A DNA stretch of 64,000 nt, taken from Nitrospirota bacterium. Lineage in GTDB: Bacteria; Nitrospirota; Thermodesulfovibrionia; Thermodesulfovibrionales; JdFR-88. The stretch covers positions 35,620 through 99,619 of the forward strand of contig JACWAF010000032.1 in assembly GCA_014874185.1 (NCBI GenBank), in the 5' to 3' direction. Under the pieces are notes generated by a model. The model did not search any database, was not told the DNA's origin, and saw only the letters and a program-made list of their open reading frames with translations. Below are positions 19,027 through 28,719 of the stretch, in pieces. The position numbers and the translations under genes were made by a program. The first letter of the stretch is position 1. Each line of letters starts with the position of its first letter.

Positions 19027-20067
19027 ATGGATTTAAAAAAATTCGGCCCGTTCAAAAAGGAAGGCCCGCCGGAAGGAGGCCCGACGCCTCCGGAAGCCGG
19101 CGAACCCCGTCCCCCGGAAGTCCTGCCGGAACGGCAGGCACAGGGGCAGGGCCGGCCGGAACCCGCTCAAAAAGCGCCTGGGCCAGCCCCTGCCGGTCCC
19201 CGTATGGAAGGGCTTTCCGGCTTCGGCAAGCTCCTTTCTCAGTCCTGGGAGGTTTACAGGCGGCGGTTCCAGGTATTCATGCTGATACTTTTAATTGCAA
19301 GCATACCTTTTGTATTGCTGGCCGTAGTTGGCAGTCTTTCCCAGTCCATATCGAAATCAAACCCCATGGTGGCCGCCCCCTTTGCCCTGCTTGCCTTTAT
19401 AAGCTCCGCGGCGGCGATAATCTTCTCAATATGGGGGCAGGCGTCACTTGTCTTCTCTATCACGGACACCGGCCTGGACTTGAAAGGAGTGCTTGGAAAA
19501 GGCTGGCGCGGTGTCCTGCCCTTCTTCTGGATCTCCGTGCTCTTCCTGTTCATCGCCCTCTCCGGCTTCGTCCTGTTTATAGTTCCGGGGATCGTCTTCC
19601 TGGTATGGTTCTCCTTCTCTTTCTTCGTCTTCGCGGCGGAGGGGGACAGGGGGATTCACGCGCTGCTCAAAAGCAAGGAATACGTGCGGGGGCTCTGGCT
19701 GCCGGTCTTCTCAAGGCTCCTGGGGCTTTGGGCGATATCGCTGGTCTTAAGCTGGGTGCCCATGGCGGGCCCGTTTCTCTCGGTCCTGTTCATGCCCTTC
19801 GTGCTCGCATTCACGTATTTTCTTTATCTGGATTTGAAGAGGGTGAAAGAGAAGATGACCTTCGCGCCCTCCCCTTCAGACAGGAAAAGCTGGCTTATAA
19901 TCTGGGCCCTGGGTTTTGTGATAGCCATCCTGATTATCGCGCTTGTGATAAAGATCGGCCCGGAAAAATTACAGCAGTTAAGCCCGGATTTCGCCCCGGG
20001 GAAAAAGGGCGGCACCGAGCAGATAAGGTCTATCCCAGGTCCCCAAACAGGAACTGAGCAAGTGTAA
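19027..20067 (+). CDS. Multi-TM membrane protein with a Pro-rich N-terminus
   Basis: ATG 19027 in frame with ORF 18796..20067; several TM helices. Confidence 0.65.
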   Translation: MDLKKFGPFKKEGPPEGGPTPPEAGEPRPPEVLPERQAQGQGRPEPAQKAPGPAPAGPRMEGLSGFGKLLSQSWEVYRRRFQVFMLILLIASIPFVLLAVVGSLSQSISKSNPMVAAPFALLAFISSAAAIIFSIWGQASLVFSITDTGLDLKGVLGKGWRGVLPFFWISVLFLFIALSGFVLFIVPGIVFLVWFSFSFFVFAAEGDRGIHALLKSKEYVRGLWLPVFSRLLGLWAISLVLSWVPMAGPFLSVLFMPFVLAFTYFLYLDLKRVKEKMTFAPSPSDRKSWLIIWALGFVIAILIIALVIKIGPEKLQQLSPDFAPGKKGGTEQIRSIPGPQTGTEQV

Positions 20068-20740
20068 TAGCGGCCATGGCCGCCGTCTCCGCACGCAATA
20101 TCCGCGGCCCCAAATAGGAAACCAGAAAACCCTTTCCCGTTAAAAGGGAGATTTCCCCCGGCTCAAGCCCGCCCTCCGGCCCGATCAGGATGGACAGCGA
20201 GCGGACATCTTTCAGCTCTCCAGAGAGTTCAGAGAGCCCCCTGCCCCCTTCCTCCCAGAAGACGATTCCCTGCCCTTCAAATCCCGATAAAAAATTTTCA
20301 AGCGAAACGGGCCCGTCAACATCGGGCACCACGGCCCTTCCGCACTGCCTGGCCGCCTCCTGCGCTATCTTCCGCCACCTGTCCACCTTGCGGGTCTCGC
20401 GCACCTCGGAGCGGGCCGTAATGACCGGCTGAATTTGAGAAACCCCAAGCTCTACTGATTTCTGGATCACCAGATCCATTTTTTGGGCCTTAAGGACCCC
20501 CTGTAAAAGGGTAATCCGGATGGGAGATTCGGTGGCAGGCGAGAGTTCTTCCTCAAGTTCTACGGACAGGCTCGATCTCCCGATCTCCGTAATCTTTCCC
20601 CTTAAAAGGCGGCCTTTGCCGTCGAAGACTGAAACGCTGTCGCCTGTTTTCGCCCGCAGGACGTTCTTCAGGTAGTTGAAATCCTCGCCTTTTATCGTTA
20701 CGGGACCGGACTGCGGAAGAGAAGGAAAGTAGAGGCGCAT
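20030..20740 (-). CDS. rsmE: 16S rRNA m3U1498 methyltransferase
   Basis: KSVELGVSQIQPVITARSEVR...; IGPEGGLEPGEI; LGPRILRAETAAMAAI. Confidence 0.9.
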   Translation of the reverse strand: MRLYFPSLPQSGPVTIKGEDFNYLKNVLRAKTGDSVSVFDGKGRLLRGKITEIGRSSLSVELEEELSPATESPIRITLLQGVLKAQKMDLVIQKSVELGVSQIQPVITARSEVRETRKVDRWRKIAQEAARQCGRAVVPDVDGPVSLENFLSGFEGQGIVFWEEGGRGLSELSGELKDVRSLSILIGPEGGLEPGEISLLTGKGFLVSYLGPRILRAETAAMAAITLAQFLFGDLG

Positions 20741-21846
20741 CAGGCAAACATGCCGCGGATCTTTTCCTTGAAGGTTTCCTTGTGGGCCTCTTCGCCGCTT
20801 ATCTTCGCGAACTCCTCAAGGATCTCTTTCTGCCTCTCGTTGAGCTTTTTGGGGATTACCACTTTTGCGATCACAATCTGGTCGCCGCGCCTCGTCTTGC
20901 CCATGCGGGGCATTCCGCGCCCTTTCAGTTTGAAGCTCTGCCCCGGCTGGGTGCCGGGCGGGATGACCAGTTTTTCCTCGCCCCAGAGGGTGTTCACATC
21001 TATCTCGGTGCCCAGGGCCGCCTGCGTGAACGAAAGCGGGGCCTCATAGATGACGTCGTCATTGACCCGCCTGAATTCCGGGTGCTCCTGCACGGTTATG
21101 AAGATATAGAGGTCGCCGGGAGGGCCGCCGTAAGAGCCGGACTCGCCCTCGCCCGTCACCCTGAACCGCTGTCCGGAGTCCACCCCGGCCGGTATATTCA
21201 TAGTGAGTTCCCGCTCGGTCTTTACCCTGCCGCTCCCGTTGCACCGCTCGCAGGGCTCGGTGATTATCTGCCCGGTGCCGCCGCAGCGCGCGCACGCGCG
21301 GCTTATCGTGAAGAAGCCCTGCTGGTAGCGCATGCTGCCCGTGCCGCGGCAGTCCTGGCATTGGGTCTTCTTTTTGCTTTTGCTCCCCGTGCCGTCGCAC
21401 TGGCCGCAGTTGACCGAGCGCGGGATCTTTATGGATTTTTTTATCCCGTGCGCCGCCTCTTCCAGGGTGATATCCATATCGAAGCGCAAGTCCTCGCCCT
21501 GCTCGGGACGGGGGCCCCTTCGCCCGGCCCCGGTAAATCCGCCGAAGAATTCTCCAAAGATGTCTCCAAAGATGTCCCCAAAATTGCCGAATCCGCCCAT
21601 CCCGGCGGCCCCCATGCCTGCGCCGAACCCGGTGCGGCAGGAGCCGGTATTGTCATATTCGGCGCGCTTATCGGGGTCGCCAACGCAGCAGTAGGCCTCG
21701 TTGATCTCCTTGAACTTGTCCTCGGCCTCTTTGTTGCCGTGGTTCCTGTCCGGGTGGTACTTCAGGGCAAGCTGCCTGAAGGCCCTTTTTATCTCTTCCT
21801 GCGAGGCGTCCCTGGACACCCCGAGTATCTCGTAATAGTCTCTCAT
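20740..21846 (-). CDS. dnaJ: Chaperone DnaJ
   Basis: J domain with HPD (KYHPDRN), four CxxCxGxG zinc repeats. Confidence 0.97.
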   Translation of the reverse strand: MRDYYEILGVSRDASQEEIKRAFRQLALKYHPDRNHGNKEAEDKFKEINEAYCCVGDPDKRAEYDNTGSCRTGFGAGMGAAGMGGFGNFGDIFGDIFGEFFGGFTGAGRRGPRPEQGEDLRFDMDITLEEAAHGIKKSIKIPRSVNCGQCDGTGSKSKKKTQCQDCRGTGSMRYQQGFFTISRACARCGGTGQIITEPCERCNGSGRVKTERELTMNIPAGVDSGQRFRVTGEGESGSYGGPPGDLYIFITVQEHPEFRRVNDDVIYEAPLSFTQAALGTEIDVNTLWGEEKLVIPPGTQPGQSFKLKGRGMPRMGKTRRGDQIVIAKVVIPKKLNERQKEILEEFAKISGEEAHKETFKEKIRGMFA

Positions 21847-21889
21847 TGACGGTTATTAGCAGTCCCATAATAGCATGCACATCCAAATA

Positions 21890-21962
21890 AATCCCTCCTA
21901 ACCTCCCTTTGCCAAAGGGAGGGATTTACCCCTCTTTGGCAAAGAGGGGCGAGGGGAGATTT
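21890..21962. repeat. Intergenic G/C-rich palindromic repeat pair
   Basis: AAATCCCTCCTAACCTCCCTTTGCCAAAGGGAGGGATTT + CCCCTCTTTGGCAAAGAGGGGCGAGGGG. Confidence 0.7.
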
Positions 21963-22013
21963 TTCGCCAAAATGTCTATTCATTATGAGACCTTAATATT
22001 TTAACTTTTCGGT

Positions 22014-23945
22014 CTACTTTTTGTCCTCTTCCTCGAACTCGGCCTCAACCACCTTCTCCTCGGGGCCGCCCTGCCCCTCTTTTGCCCCGGCCTGGCCCGC
22101 TTGTGCCCCGGCGCCAGCACCTGCCGCCGTGCCGGCCTGTGCCGCGCGGTAGATGTGCTCCGCAATCTTGTGGGAGGCCGTGGTCAGCTTCTCTATTGCG
22201 GAACGGATGGGTGCCGCCTCGGTGGCCTCGTCCTTTGCCTTCTTGCAGGCCTCAAGGGCGCTCTCTATGTCCTTGCGCTCGTCCGCTGTAAGCTTGTCGC
22301 CGTACTCCTTCAGGCTCTTCTCCACGGAATAGACCAGTGTGTCGGCCTCGTTCCTTGCCTCGGCAAGCTCCTTCTTCCGCTTGTCTTCGGCGGCATGGGA
22401 TTCGGCGTCGCGGGTCATGTTCTTTATCTCGTCCTCCGAGAGGCCGCTGGAGGCCGTTATCCTTATGGACTGCTCCTTGCCCGTCCCCAGGTCCTTTGCC
22501 GAGACGTGCAGGATGCCGTTTGCGTCAATATCGAAGGCAACCTCTATCTGCGGCACGCCTCTGGGGGCCGGGGGTATGCCAAGAAGCTCGAAAACTCCCA
22601 GCAGCTTGTTGTCGGCCGCCATCTCGCGTTCGCCCTGGTGGACCTTTATGGTCACGGCGGGCTGGCTGTCGGATGCGGTGGAGAAGATCTGGCCCTTCTT
22701 TATCGGGATAGTGGTATTCCTTTCGATGAGCTTTGTGAAGATGCCACCCAGTGTCTCTATCCCCAGTGAGAGCGGGGTAACGTCCAACAGCAGGACCTCC
22801 CTCACCTCGCCCTTAAGCACAGCGCCCTGTATGGCCGCGCCCACCGCCACGACCTCGTCCGGATTCACGGTCTTGTTGGGCTCTTTGCCAAAGAAAGTCT
22901 GTACGGATTGCTGCACCTTGGGCGTGCGGGTCTGGCCGCCCACCAGCAGCACCTCGTCTATCTGCTGCTGGCTGAGCCCGGCGTCTTCCAGCGCCCTCTT
23001 GCAGGGGCCCAGGGTCTTTTCAACAAGATCGGCCGTAAGCTGGTCGAATTTGGCCCTGCTGAGCTTCATTAACAGGTGCTTGGGCCCGGTTGCGTCAGCC
23101 GTTACGAAGGGCAGGTTTATCTCGGTCTCGGTGGCGGTGGAAAGTTCTATCTTCGCGCGCTCCGCCGCCTCTTTAAGCCTCTGGAGGGCCATCCTGTCCT
23201 GGTGCAGGTCTATCCCGGCGTCCTTCTTGAACTCGGCCACCATCCAGTCCATTATTCTTATATCGAAGTCGTCTCCGCCAAGGTAAGTATCGCCGTTAGT
23301 GGATTTGACGGCCGTGACGCCCTCGCCTATCTCCAGGATGGATATGTCGAATGTGCCGCCGCCAAGGTCGTAGACCGCGACCTTCTCTTCTTTCTTCTTC
23401 TCAAGCCCGTAGGCCAGCGCGGCCGCCGTGGGCTCGTTTATTATCCTCAGCACGTTCAGGCCCGCTATCTTTCCCGCGTCCTTTGTGGCCTGCCTCTGGC
23501 TGTCGTCGAAGTAGGCGGGCACGGTTATCACCGCGTCCGTTACGGGCTCGCCAAGATAGTCTTCCGCGGCCTGCTTCAGCTTCTGCAATATCATCGCCGA
23601 TATCTCGGGCGGGGAGTAGTGTTTCCCCCTGACCTCCACCTGGGCGTCCCCGTTCGAGGCCTCCACTATCCTGTATGGGAGGCGCTTCATCGCGTGCTGC
23701 GCCTCAGGGGAATTGAACTTCCGGCCCATCAGCCTCTTTATCGAAAATATGGTATTTTCCGGGTTCGTGATGGCCTGCCGCTTCGCGATCTGGCCGACCA
23801 GCCGCTCGCCCTTCTCCGTGAACGCCACGACGGAGGGGGTAAGCCTGCTGCCTTCCTGGTTGGGAATGACCACGGCATCGCCGCCCACCATCACTGAGAC
23901 CACCGAGTTCGTGGTCCCGAGGTCTATCCCTATAGCCTTTGCCAT
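22014..23945 (-). CDS. dnaK: Chaperone DnaK (Hsp70)
   Basis: [19 protein letters not shown]..., full-length 643 aa, acidic EEEDKK tail. Confidence 0.98.
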   Translation of the reverse strand: MAKAIGIDLGTTNSVVSVMVGGDAVVIPNQEGSRLTPSVVAFTEKGERLVGQIAKRQAITNPENTIFSIKRLMGRKFNSPEAQHAMKRLPYRIVEASNGDAQVEVRGKHYSPPEISAMILQKLKQAAEDYLGEPVTDAVITVPAYFDDSQRQATKDAGKIAGLNVLRIINEPTAAALAYGLEKKKEEKVAVYDLGGGTFDISILEIGEGVTAVKSTNGDTYLGGDDFDIRIMDWMVAEFKKDAGIDLHQDRMALQRLKEAAERAKIELSTATETEINLPFVTADATGPKHLLMKLSRAKFDQLTADLVEKTLGPCKRALEDAGLSQQQIDEVLLVGGQTRTPKVQQSVQTFFGKEPNKTVNPDEVVAVGAAIQGAVLKGEVREVLLLDVTPLSLGIETLGGIFTKLIERNTTIPIKKGQIFSTASDSQPAVTIKVHQGEREMAADNKLLGVFELLGIPPAPRGVPQIEVAFDIDANGILHVSAKDLGTGKEQSIRITASSGLSEDEIKNMTRDAESHAAEDKRKKELAEARNEADTLVYSVEKSLKEYGDKLTADERKDIESALEACKKAKDEATEAAPIRSAIEKLTTASHKIAEHIYRAAQAGTAAGAGAGAQAGQAGAKEGQGGPEEKVVEAEFEEEDKK

Positions 23946-23972
23946 TTATGATTCCTCCTTGAAAAAATGTGT

Positions 23973-24551
23973 TTATCCTCTTTTTATCTTCACTTCGTCC
24001 GCGGATTCTTCCTTTTTTGGCCTTCTGGAGACCGCGACGAGCGTAGCCCTTATGACCTTGCCGTTATATGAATAGCCTCTCCTGAACTCCTCGACCACGG
24101 TATTGTCCTCAACGTCCTCTCGTTCCACCTGGCTGATGGCGTGGTGGTACTCCGGGTTGAACGGAAGCCCCAGGGCGGGCACCTGCTTGAGGCCGAATTT
24201 GTCCAGCACCCTCAGAAGCTCGCGCAGGGTCATCTCGACGCCTTCCCGCAGACCGTCCGCGCCTTCCTTTGCGTGCTTCAATGCCGTCTCAAGATTGTCC
24301 AGGCTGGGCAGGATATCTTTCATTATGTCTTCGTTCGCGTATTTGAGGGACTCCTCTTTCTCCTTCTGCCAGTGGCGCTTGAATGTCTCGAAATCGGAGT
24401 ACAGGCGAAGGTACTTGTCCTTCTGCCGGCTTATCTCCTCTTCCAGCGAGCGGACGACCTCCTCCCTTGGCGCTTCCTCAAGAAGGGGCTCTTCGGGAGG
24501 GCCCTGCCCCGCCTCCGCCCCTTCTCCTTCAAATATCTTCCCTTCTTCCAT
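23973..24551 (-). CDS. grpE: Nucleotide exchange factor GrpE
   Basis: Coiled coil plus DNLETALKHAKEG...FNPEYHHAISQVE...RGYSYNGKVIRATLVAVS. Confidence 0.93.
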   Translation of the reverse strand: MEEGKIFEGEGAEAGQGPPEEPLLEEAPREEVVRSLEEEISRQKDKYLRLYSDFETFKRHWQKEKEESLKYANEDIMKDILPSLDNLETALKHAKEGADGLREGVEMTLRELLRVLDKFGLKQVPALGLPFNPEYHHAISQVEREDVEDNTVVEEFRRGYSYNGKVIRATLVAVSRRPKKEESADEVKIKRG

Positions 24552-24581
24552 ATCCCTGAACTCCTTTAAGTTTTTTTATCT

Positions 24582-25628
24582 TCAGTCTATTTCACGGTCC
24601 CGGATGCGCTTCTCGGCGAGCGTGTCCGTCAGAAACTGGGCGGTGGCGCGCACCATCTCGATGGCCTTGGGATAATCCATCCGGGTAGGGCCGATAACGC
24701 CGACGGTGCCCGCGCTCCGTTCGCCGTGCCTGTAAGAGGCGACCACCATGCTGAGGTCTTTCAGTTCCCTCACCGGGTTCTCGGAGCCTATAAGGACGCT
24801 TATCTCGCCCTCGCTCTCGGCGCAGATCTTTTCGAGGAGCTTCATCATCAGGTGTTTGTCTTCCACGGCCCGCGCTATGGCCTTTATCCTGTCCGAAAAA
24901 TCCGGGAGGCCTATCAGGTCCGAGAGCCCGTAGATATAAATCTCGCCCGTGGGGAATGTGAGGGCCTCGCGGCAGATGCTTACCGCCTTTGAGATAAGGA
25001 GGTCGCAGAGGGCCTTCTCCCTGGACATTTCTTTTATAAGTTTAAGTCTTATTTCATCTATCGTATAGCCGGAAAATTCCGAATTCAGGTACTCGGAAAT
25101 CCTGCGGAGCGTGCGCGGGGTTATCTCCTGCTCCATCGGGAGGACCTTGTGTTTTATAATCCCTTCATCAGTCAGAAGGAGCACCGCTATCCGGTTCCCC
25201 CTGTAGCCGAAGAGCTCTATCCTGTTCAGCGTGGCCCTCTCGCTGGTGAGGGGCGCGGCCAACCCAAGGTAATTGAGGTTCTCCGAGAGGGTCCTTGCCG
25301 CCCCGTCCAGAAGGCCGTTCAGGTCTTCCCTGAGCACCTCCAGCTTCGAGATGAAACTGTTTATATATCTGGTCTCCATGTCCTTGAGCTTTTGAACGTA
25401 GTCCACATATAAGCGGTATCCCCTGTCCGTTGGCACCCTTCCAGCCGAGGTATGGGGCTGCCAGACAAAGCCCAGGTCCTCCAGGTCGGCCATGATGTTC
25501 CTGATAGTGGCCGGAGACAGATTGAAGACATACTTCTTCGTGATCAGCCTGGAACCCACCGGCTCGGCCGTCTCTATGAAGCTCCGGACTATCGAGAACA
25601 GGACCTTTTCCGCGCGATCGTTAAGCAT
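24582..25628 (-). CDS. hrcA: Heat-inducible transcription repressor HrcA
   Basis: 348 aa, VGSRLITKKY..LSPATIRNIMADLEDLGFVWQPHTSAGRVPTDRGYRLYVD. Confidence 0.96.
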   Translation of the reverse strand: MLNDRAEKVLFSIVRSFIETAEPVGSRLITKKYVFNLSPATIRNIMADLEDLGFVWQPHTSAGRVPTDRGYRLYVDYVQKLKDMETRYINSFISKLEVLREDLNGLLDGAARTLSENLNYLGLAAPLTSERATLNRIELFGYRGNRIAVLLLTDEGIIKHKVLPMEQEITPRTLRRISEYLNSEFSGYTIDEIRLKLIKEMSREKALCDLLISKAVSICREALTFPTGEIYIYGLSDLIGLPDFSDRIKAIARAVEDKHLMMKLLEKICAESEGEISVLIGSENPVRELKDLSMVVASYRHGERSAGTVGVIGPTRMDYPKAIEMVRATAQFLTDTLAEKRIRDREID

Positions 25629-25638
25629 CCTTACTCCT

Positions 25639-25665
25639 TTAGCACTCTCGGAGCGAGAGTGCTAA
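25639..25665 (-). promoter_or_regulatory. CIRCE operator upstream of hrcA
   Basis: Perfect TTAGCACTC-N9-GAGTGCTAA. Confidence 0.97.
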
Positions 25666-25743
25666 AATAGATTAGCAATTGACAGGGGATGGTGTCAAGA
25701 CCCGTGCCTTCAAGTGACAAGCTGGCAAGTAACAAGAGACAGT

Positions 25744-26175
25744 ACCCCTCACCTCTCTCCCCCAAGGGGCGAGGGGACAACCCACCCTGCACCCCTCCCA
25801 AGAGGGGACTGAATTTCCTCCCCCCTTTGCGAAAGGGGAGGTTAGGAGGGGTTAGTCCGGTTCTGATTCATAACTCCTTTTGGCGGGTTCAAGTTTGCAA
25901 CCAGACCTGTCCAAGATAAATTTTTTGGACAGCATTTCAATTAAGGGAAAAAGTGAAAATAGTTTGTCATTCCGCAGGTAGTAAGCGGGAATCCAGTCTG
26001 TAGGCCTTTTTCGTGGGAGTCACCCGCCCACGGGTGACCCGATCCGCTTTGGAACAGAAAGGTCCTTTTCAGATATCTTGGACAGCTGTGGTTTGCAAAC
26101 CTGAACCAGCAAGAGAATCCAATTTTTAAGTTGTTCTTTCAAAGACATTTTAAACCTGGATTCCCGTTTAAAGCA
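25744..26175. repeat. Composite intergenic repeat: G/C palindromes, then a TTTGCAA..CTGTCCAA / GTCATTCC..GGGAATCC / GTCACCCGCCCACGGGTGAC mosaic
   Basis: Shares long blocks with 53410-53800 and 55970-56430. Confidence 0.75.
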
Positions 26176-26226
26176 GTCCGCGGGAATGACGGACAAGAAC
26201 TCGCTGATTTGAAGGCGAGCAGAATC

Positions 26227-26252
26227 AAAAAGGGGCCTTTCGGCCCCTTTTC
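26227..26252 (-). terminator. Intrinsic terminator of the nuoG-like operon
   Basis: AAAAAGGGGCCTTTCGGCCCCTTTT hairpin just after the stop codon. Confidence 0.7.
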
Positions 26253-26271
26253 TCTTAAATGGGATATTTCT

Positions 26272-28719
26272 TTACGCCCCTTCTATCTTCACCGCCACGG
26301 TCGGGGCCTCGCCGTTTGCAGAGGGCTTGGTCAGGAGGTTCACCCTGGCGTGGGCGAAGTGCGCGGGCACGAAGAGCATCCCTTCCGGCACCTCGTCCGT
26401 CACCTTGGCTTTCACATAGATGGACGCGCCGTCTTTTGCCGTTATCTTGGTGAATTTCTCGTCAACCACCCCGTAAGTCTTTGCGTCCCTGGGGTTCACC
26501 TGGATATAGGCGTCCGCTATGGCGGAGCTTATGTTCTTGGATATGGTGGTCAGGCTGCCCGAATGCTGCATCAGTATGCCCGTGGCAAGTATAAGCGGGT
26601 GGCCGCTGTCCGGCATCTCCATCTCGGCCTGCTCGACCGGGACAAACGATGCCGCAGCCTGCTCCCTGAAGCAGAGGGAGAGGTGATTGGCTATTTCCGC
26701 GTCCAGGCCCTCTTCGTCCTTTGCCCCCATATCAAGCTGCATCAGGCGCCCAAGGTTCCTCAGTATCTGCCAGTCGGGCATGGAGGAGCCGGTCTCGGGC
26801 AGGCACTTTATGAACTTCTGCGGCTTTCCGGTGGCCCCCACGAAGAAGCCTTCCTTCTCGGCCCAGCTTGCGGCAGGAAGCACCACATGGGCCATCTGCG
26901 CCGTCTCGGTGAGCAGAATATCCTGGACAACCAGGAATTCGATGCCTTTAAGGACCTCTTCCGCCTTCGCCGCATCAGGGAATGTGACGGCCGGGTTCTC
27001 TCCCATGATATAGAGGGCCCTGAGATTGGGCCTGTAGAGCATGTCTTCCACATTGAGGCCGCCTTCGGGCCTTACTCCCGCCTCAAGCATTCCAAGCGTG
27101 TCGGCGAACTCCGCCGGAAGCCCCAGCGCCTCCGGCCCCCTGCCAAGCAGCAGGCAGAGGTCCATCAGGGCAAGCATGGTGCCCGTGCCCTTGGTGTTCT
27201 CCGAGCTGCCTATAGAGGCGAACAGCATCGGGTTCCTGGCCGAGGCAAGCGTCTTCGCTGCGTTCCTGATCTCATCGGCGCTGATGCCGGTGATCTCCGA
27301 AACCTTTTCAGGCGTGTATTTGGCAAGGGCCTCTTTCAGGGCGTCGAAGCCGTGTGTGCCCTCGGCCTTTTTGTCGTATATGCCCTCATCCAGCATGGCC
27401 TTCATTATGCCGTTTACCAGAGCGGCGCCGGTTGCTGGTTTTATCCTCATCCACCTTGTGGCCCAGCGGGCCAGCTTGGTCTGCTTGGGATCGGCCACTA
27501 AAAGCGTGGCGCCAAGATCGCGCTTTGCGGCAAGCACCTTTAATCCATAAATCGGATGCGTTGAAGTCAAATCGCTCTCAAGCACGAAGAGAACGTCGGC
27601 CTTTAAAGGCGCGTTCAGCTCCACAGGAAGCGCCCTTATGTTGAAGGCCTTTTTGAGGGCCTCCGATATCTTCCCGTATCCGAAGTGGGCGCGCGAATCG
27701 ATGTTCTTCGACCCCAGGGCGTCCATGAATTTTTTCAGCATGTAGTTGTCTTCTACCGAGCACCTCTCGGAGCCTATCGCCCCGATGGTCTCCGCGCCGA
27801 AGCGGGATTTAATCTCCGACAACCTTTCGGAGATATACCCCAGGGCCTCTTCCCATGTGGCGGGCTGCAGGTTCCCCTCTTTTCTGATAAGCGGGGTGGT
27901 GAGCCTGTGCTCGCTTTCTATGTAGTCGAAGCCGAACCTTCCGCGCGGGCAGAGGTCGCCCTCGTTAATTCCCGTGCCGTCGATGCCCCTGGCGCGCACG
28001 ATCTTGCCCTCCCTAAGGGAAAGGGTCGTGGTGCAGCCCACGCCGCAATAGGGGCAGATGTTTTCCTTGTCTTCAAGGAACCATACCCTTGAGCGGTATC
28101 TGAAGGGCTTCGTCCCAAGCGCCCCCACCGGGCAGGCGTCAACGCACTGCCCGCAGAACTCGCAGTCCAAAGTCTCCTCGAACGCCGGGCTCACCTTCGA
28201 TTTGAACCCCCTGCCAAGAAGGTTTATCGCGCCCACGCCCTGGTGCTCGCGGCAGACGCGCACACACTTGCCGCACAGGATGCAGCGGTTCGGGTTGCGC
28301 TCTATGAGCGGGGCCGCGAGGGACTCCGGGTCGTGCTTCCTCTCGGCCGCGAACCGGCTCTCCGCCGGGCCGTACTTGAAGGCAAGCTCCTGCAGCTCGC
28401 ACTCGCCCGCCTTGTCGCATATGGGGCAGTCAAGAGGATGATGGACGAGGAGCAGTTCAAGGACGGTCTTCCTGGCCTTCTCCAGCTTGGGGGTCTCGGT
28501 ATGGACGACCATATTGTTTTCAGCCGGGCTGGAGCAGGCAGCAAAGAGCTTCTTCTGTCCCTCCACCTCCACAAGGCACAGGCGGCAGCCGCCGTAAGGA
28601 GTGAGCCTTCTGTCCCAGCAGAGGTGCGGTATGTAGATACCGTTTGCCAGGGCCGCCTGCAAGATGGTGGTCTTCGGGGGAGTCTGGACCTTAATGCCGT
28701 TGATGGTTAGCTCTATCAT
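26272..28719 (-). CDS. NuoG-like Fe-S/molybdopterin-fold subunit with no evident catalytic Cys/Sec
   Basis: [2Fe-2S] CRLCLVEV, His-ligated cluster HHPLDCPICDKAGECELQ, two [4Fe-4S], ICPYCGVGC; NIDSRAHFGYG where FDH would carry Cys/Sec. Confidence 0.85.
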   Translation of the reverse strand: MIELTINGIKVQTPPKTTILQAALANGIYIPHLCWDRRLTPYGGCRLCLVEVEGQKKLFAACSSPAENNMVVHTETPKLEKARKTVLELLLVHHPLDCPICDKAGECELQELAFKYGPAESRFAAERKHDPESLAAPLIERNPNRCILCGKCVRVCREHQGVGAINLLGRGFKSKVSPAFEETLDCEFCGQCVDACPVGALGTKPFRYRSRVWFLEDKENICPYCGVGCTTTLSLREGKIVRARGIDGTGINEGDLCPRGRFGFDYIESEHRLTTPLIRKEGNLQPATWEEALGYISERLSEIKSRFGAETIGAIGSERCSVEDNYMLKKFMDALGSKNIDSRAHFGYGKISEALKKAFNIRALPVELNAPLKADVLFVLESDLTSTHPIYGLKVLAAKRDLGATLLVADPKQTKLARWATRWMRIKPATGAALVNGIMKAMLDEGIYDKKAEGTHGFDALKEALAKYTPEKVSEITGISADEIRNAAKTLASARNPMLFASIGSSENTKGTGTMLALMDLCLLLGRGPEALGLPAEFADTLGMLEAGVRPEGGLNVEDMLYRPNLRALYIMGENPAVTFPDAAKAEEVLKGIEFLVVQDILLTETAQMAHVVLPAASWAEKEGFFVGATGKPQKFIKCLPETGSSMPDWQILRNLGRLMQLDMGAKDEEGLDAEIANHLSLCFREQAAASFVPVEQAEMEMPDSGHPLILATGILMQHSGSLTTISKNISSAIADAYIQVNPRDAKTYGVVDEKFTKITAKDGASIYVKAKVTDEVPEGMLFVPAHFAHARVNLLTKPSANGEAPTVAVKIEGA

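Noticed and set aside
26272-28719. Formate dehydrogenase alpha subunit
   Set aside because: No Cys or in-frame TGA at the catalytic position; better read as NuoG-like.
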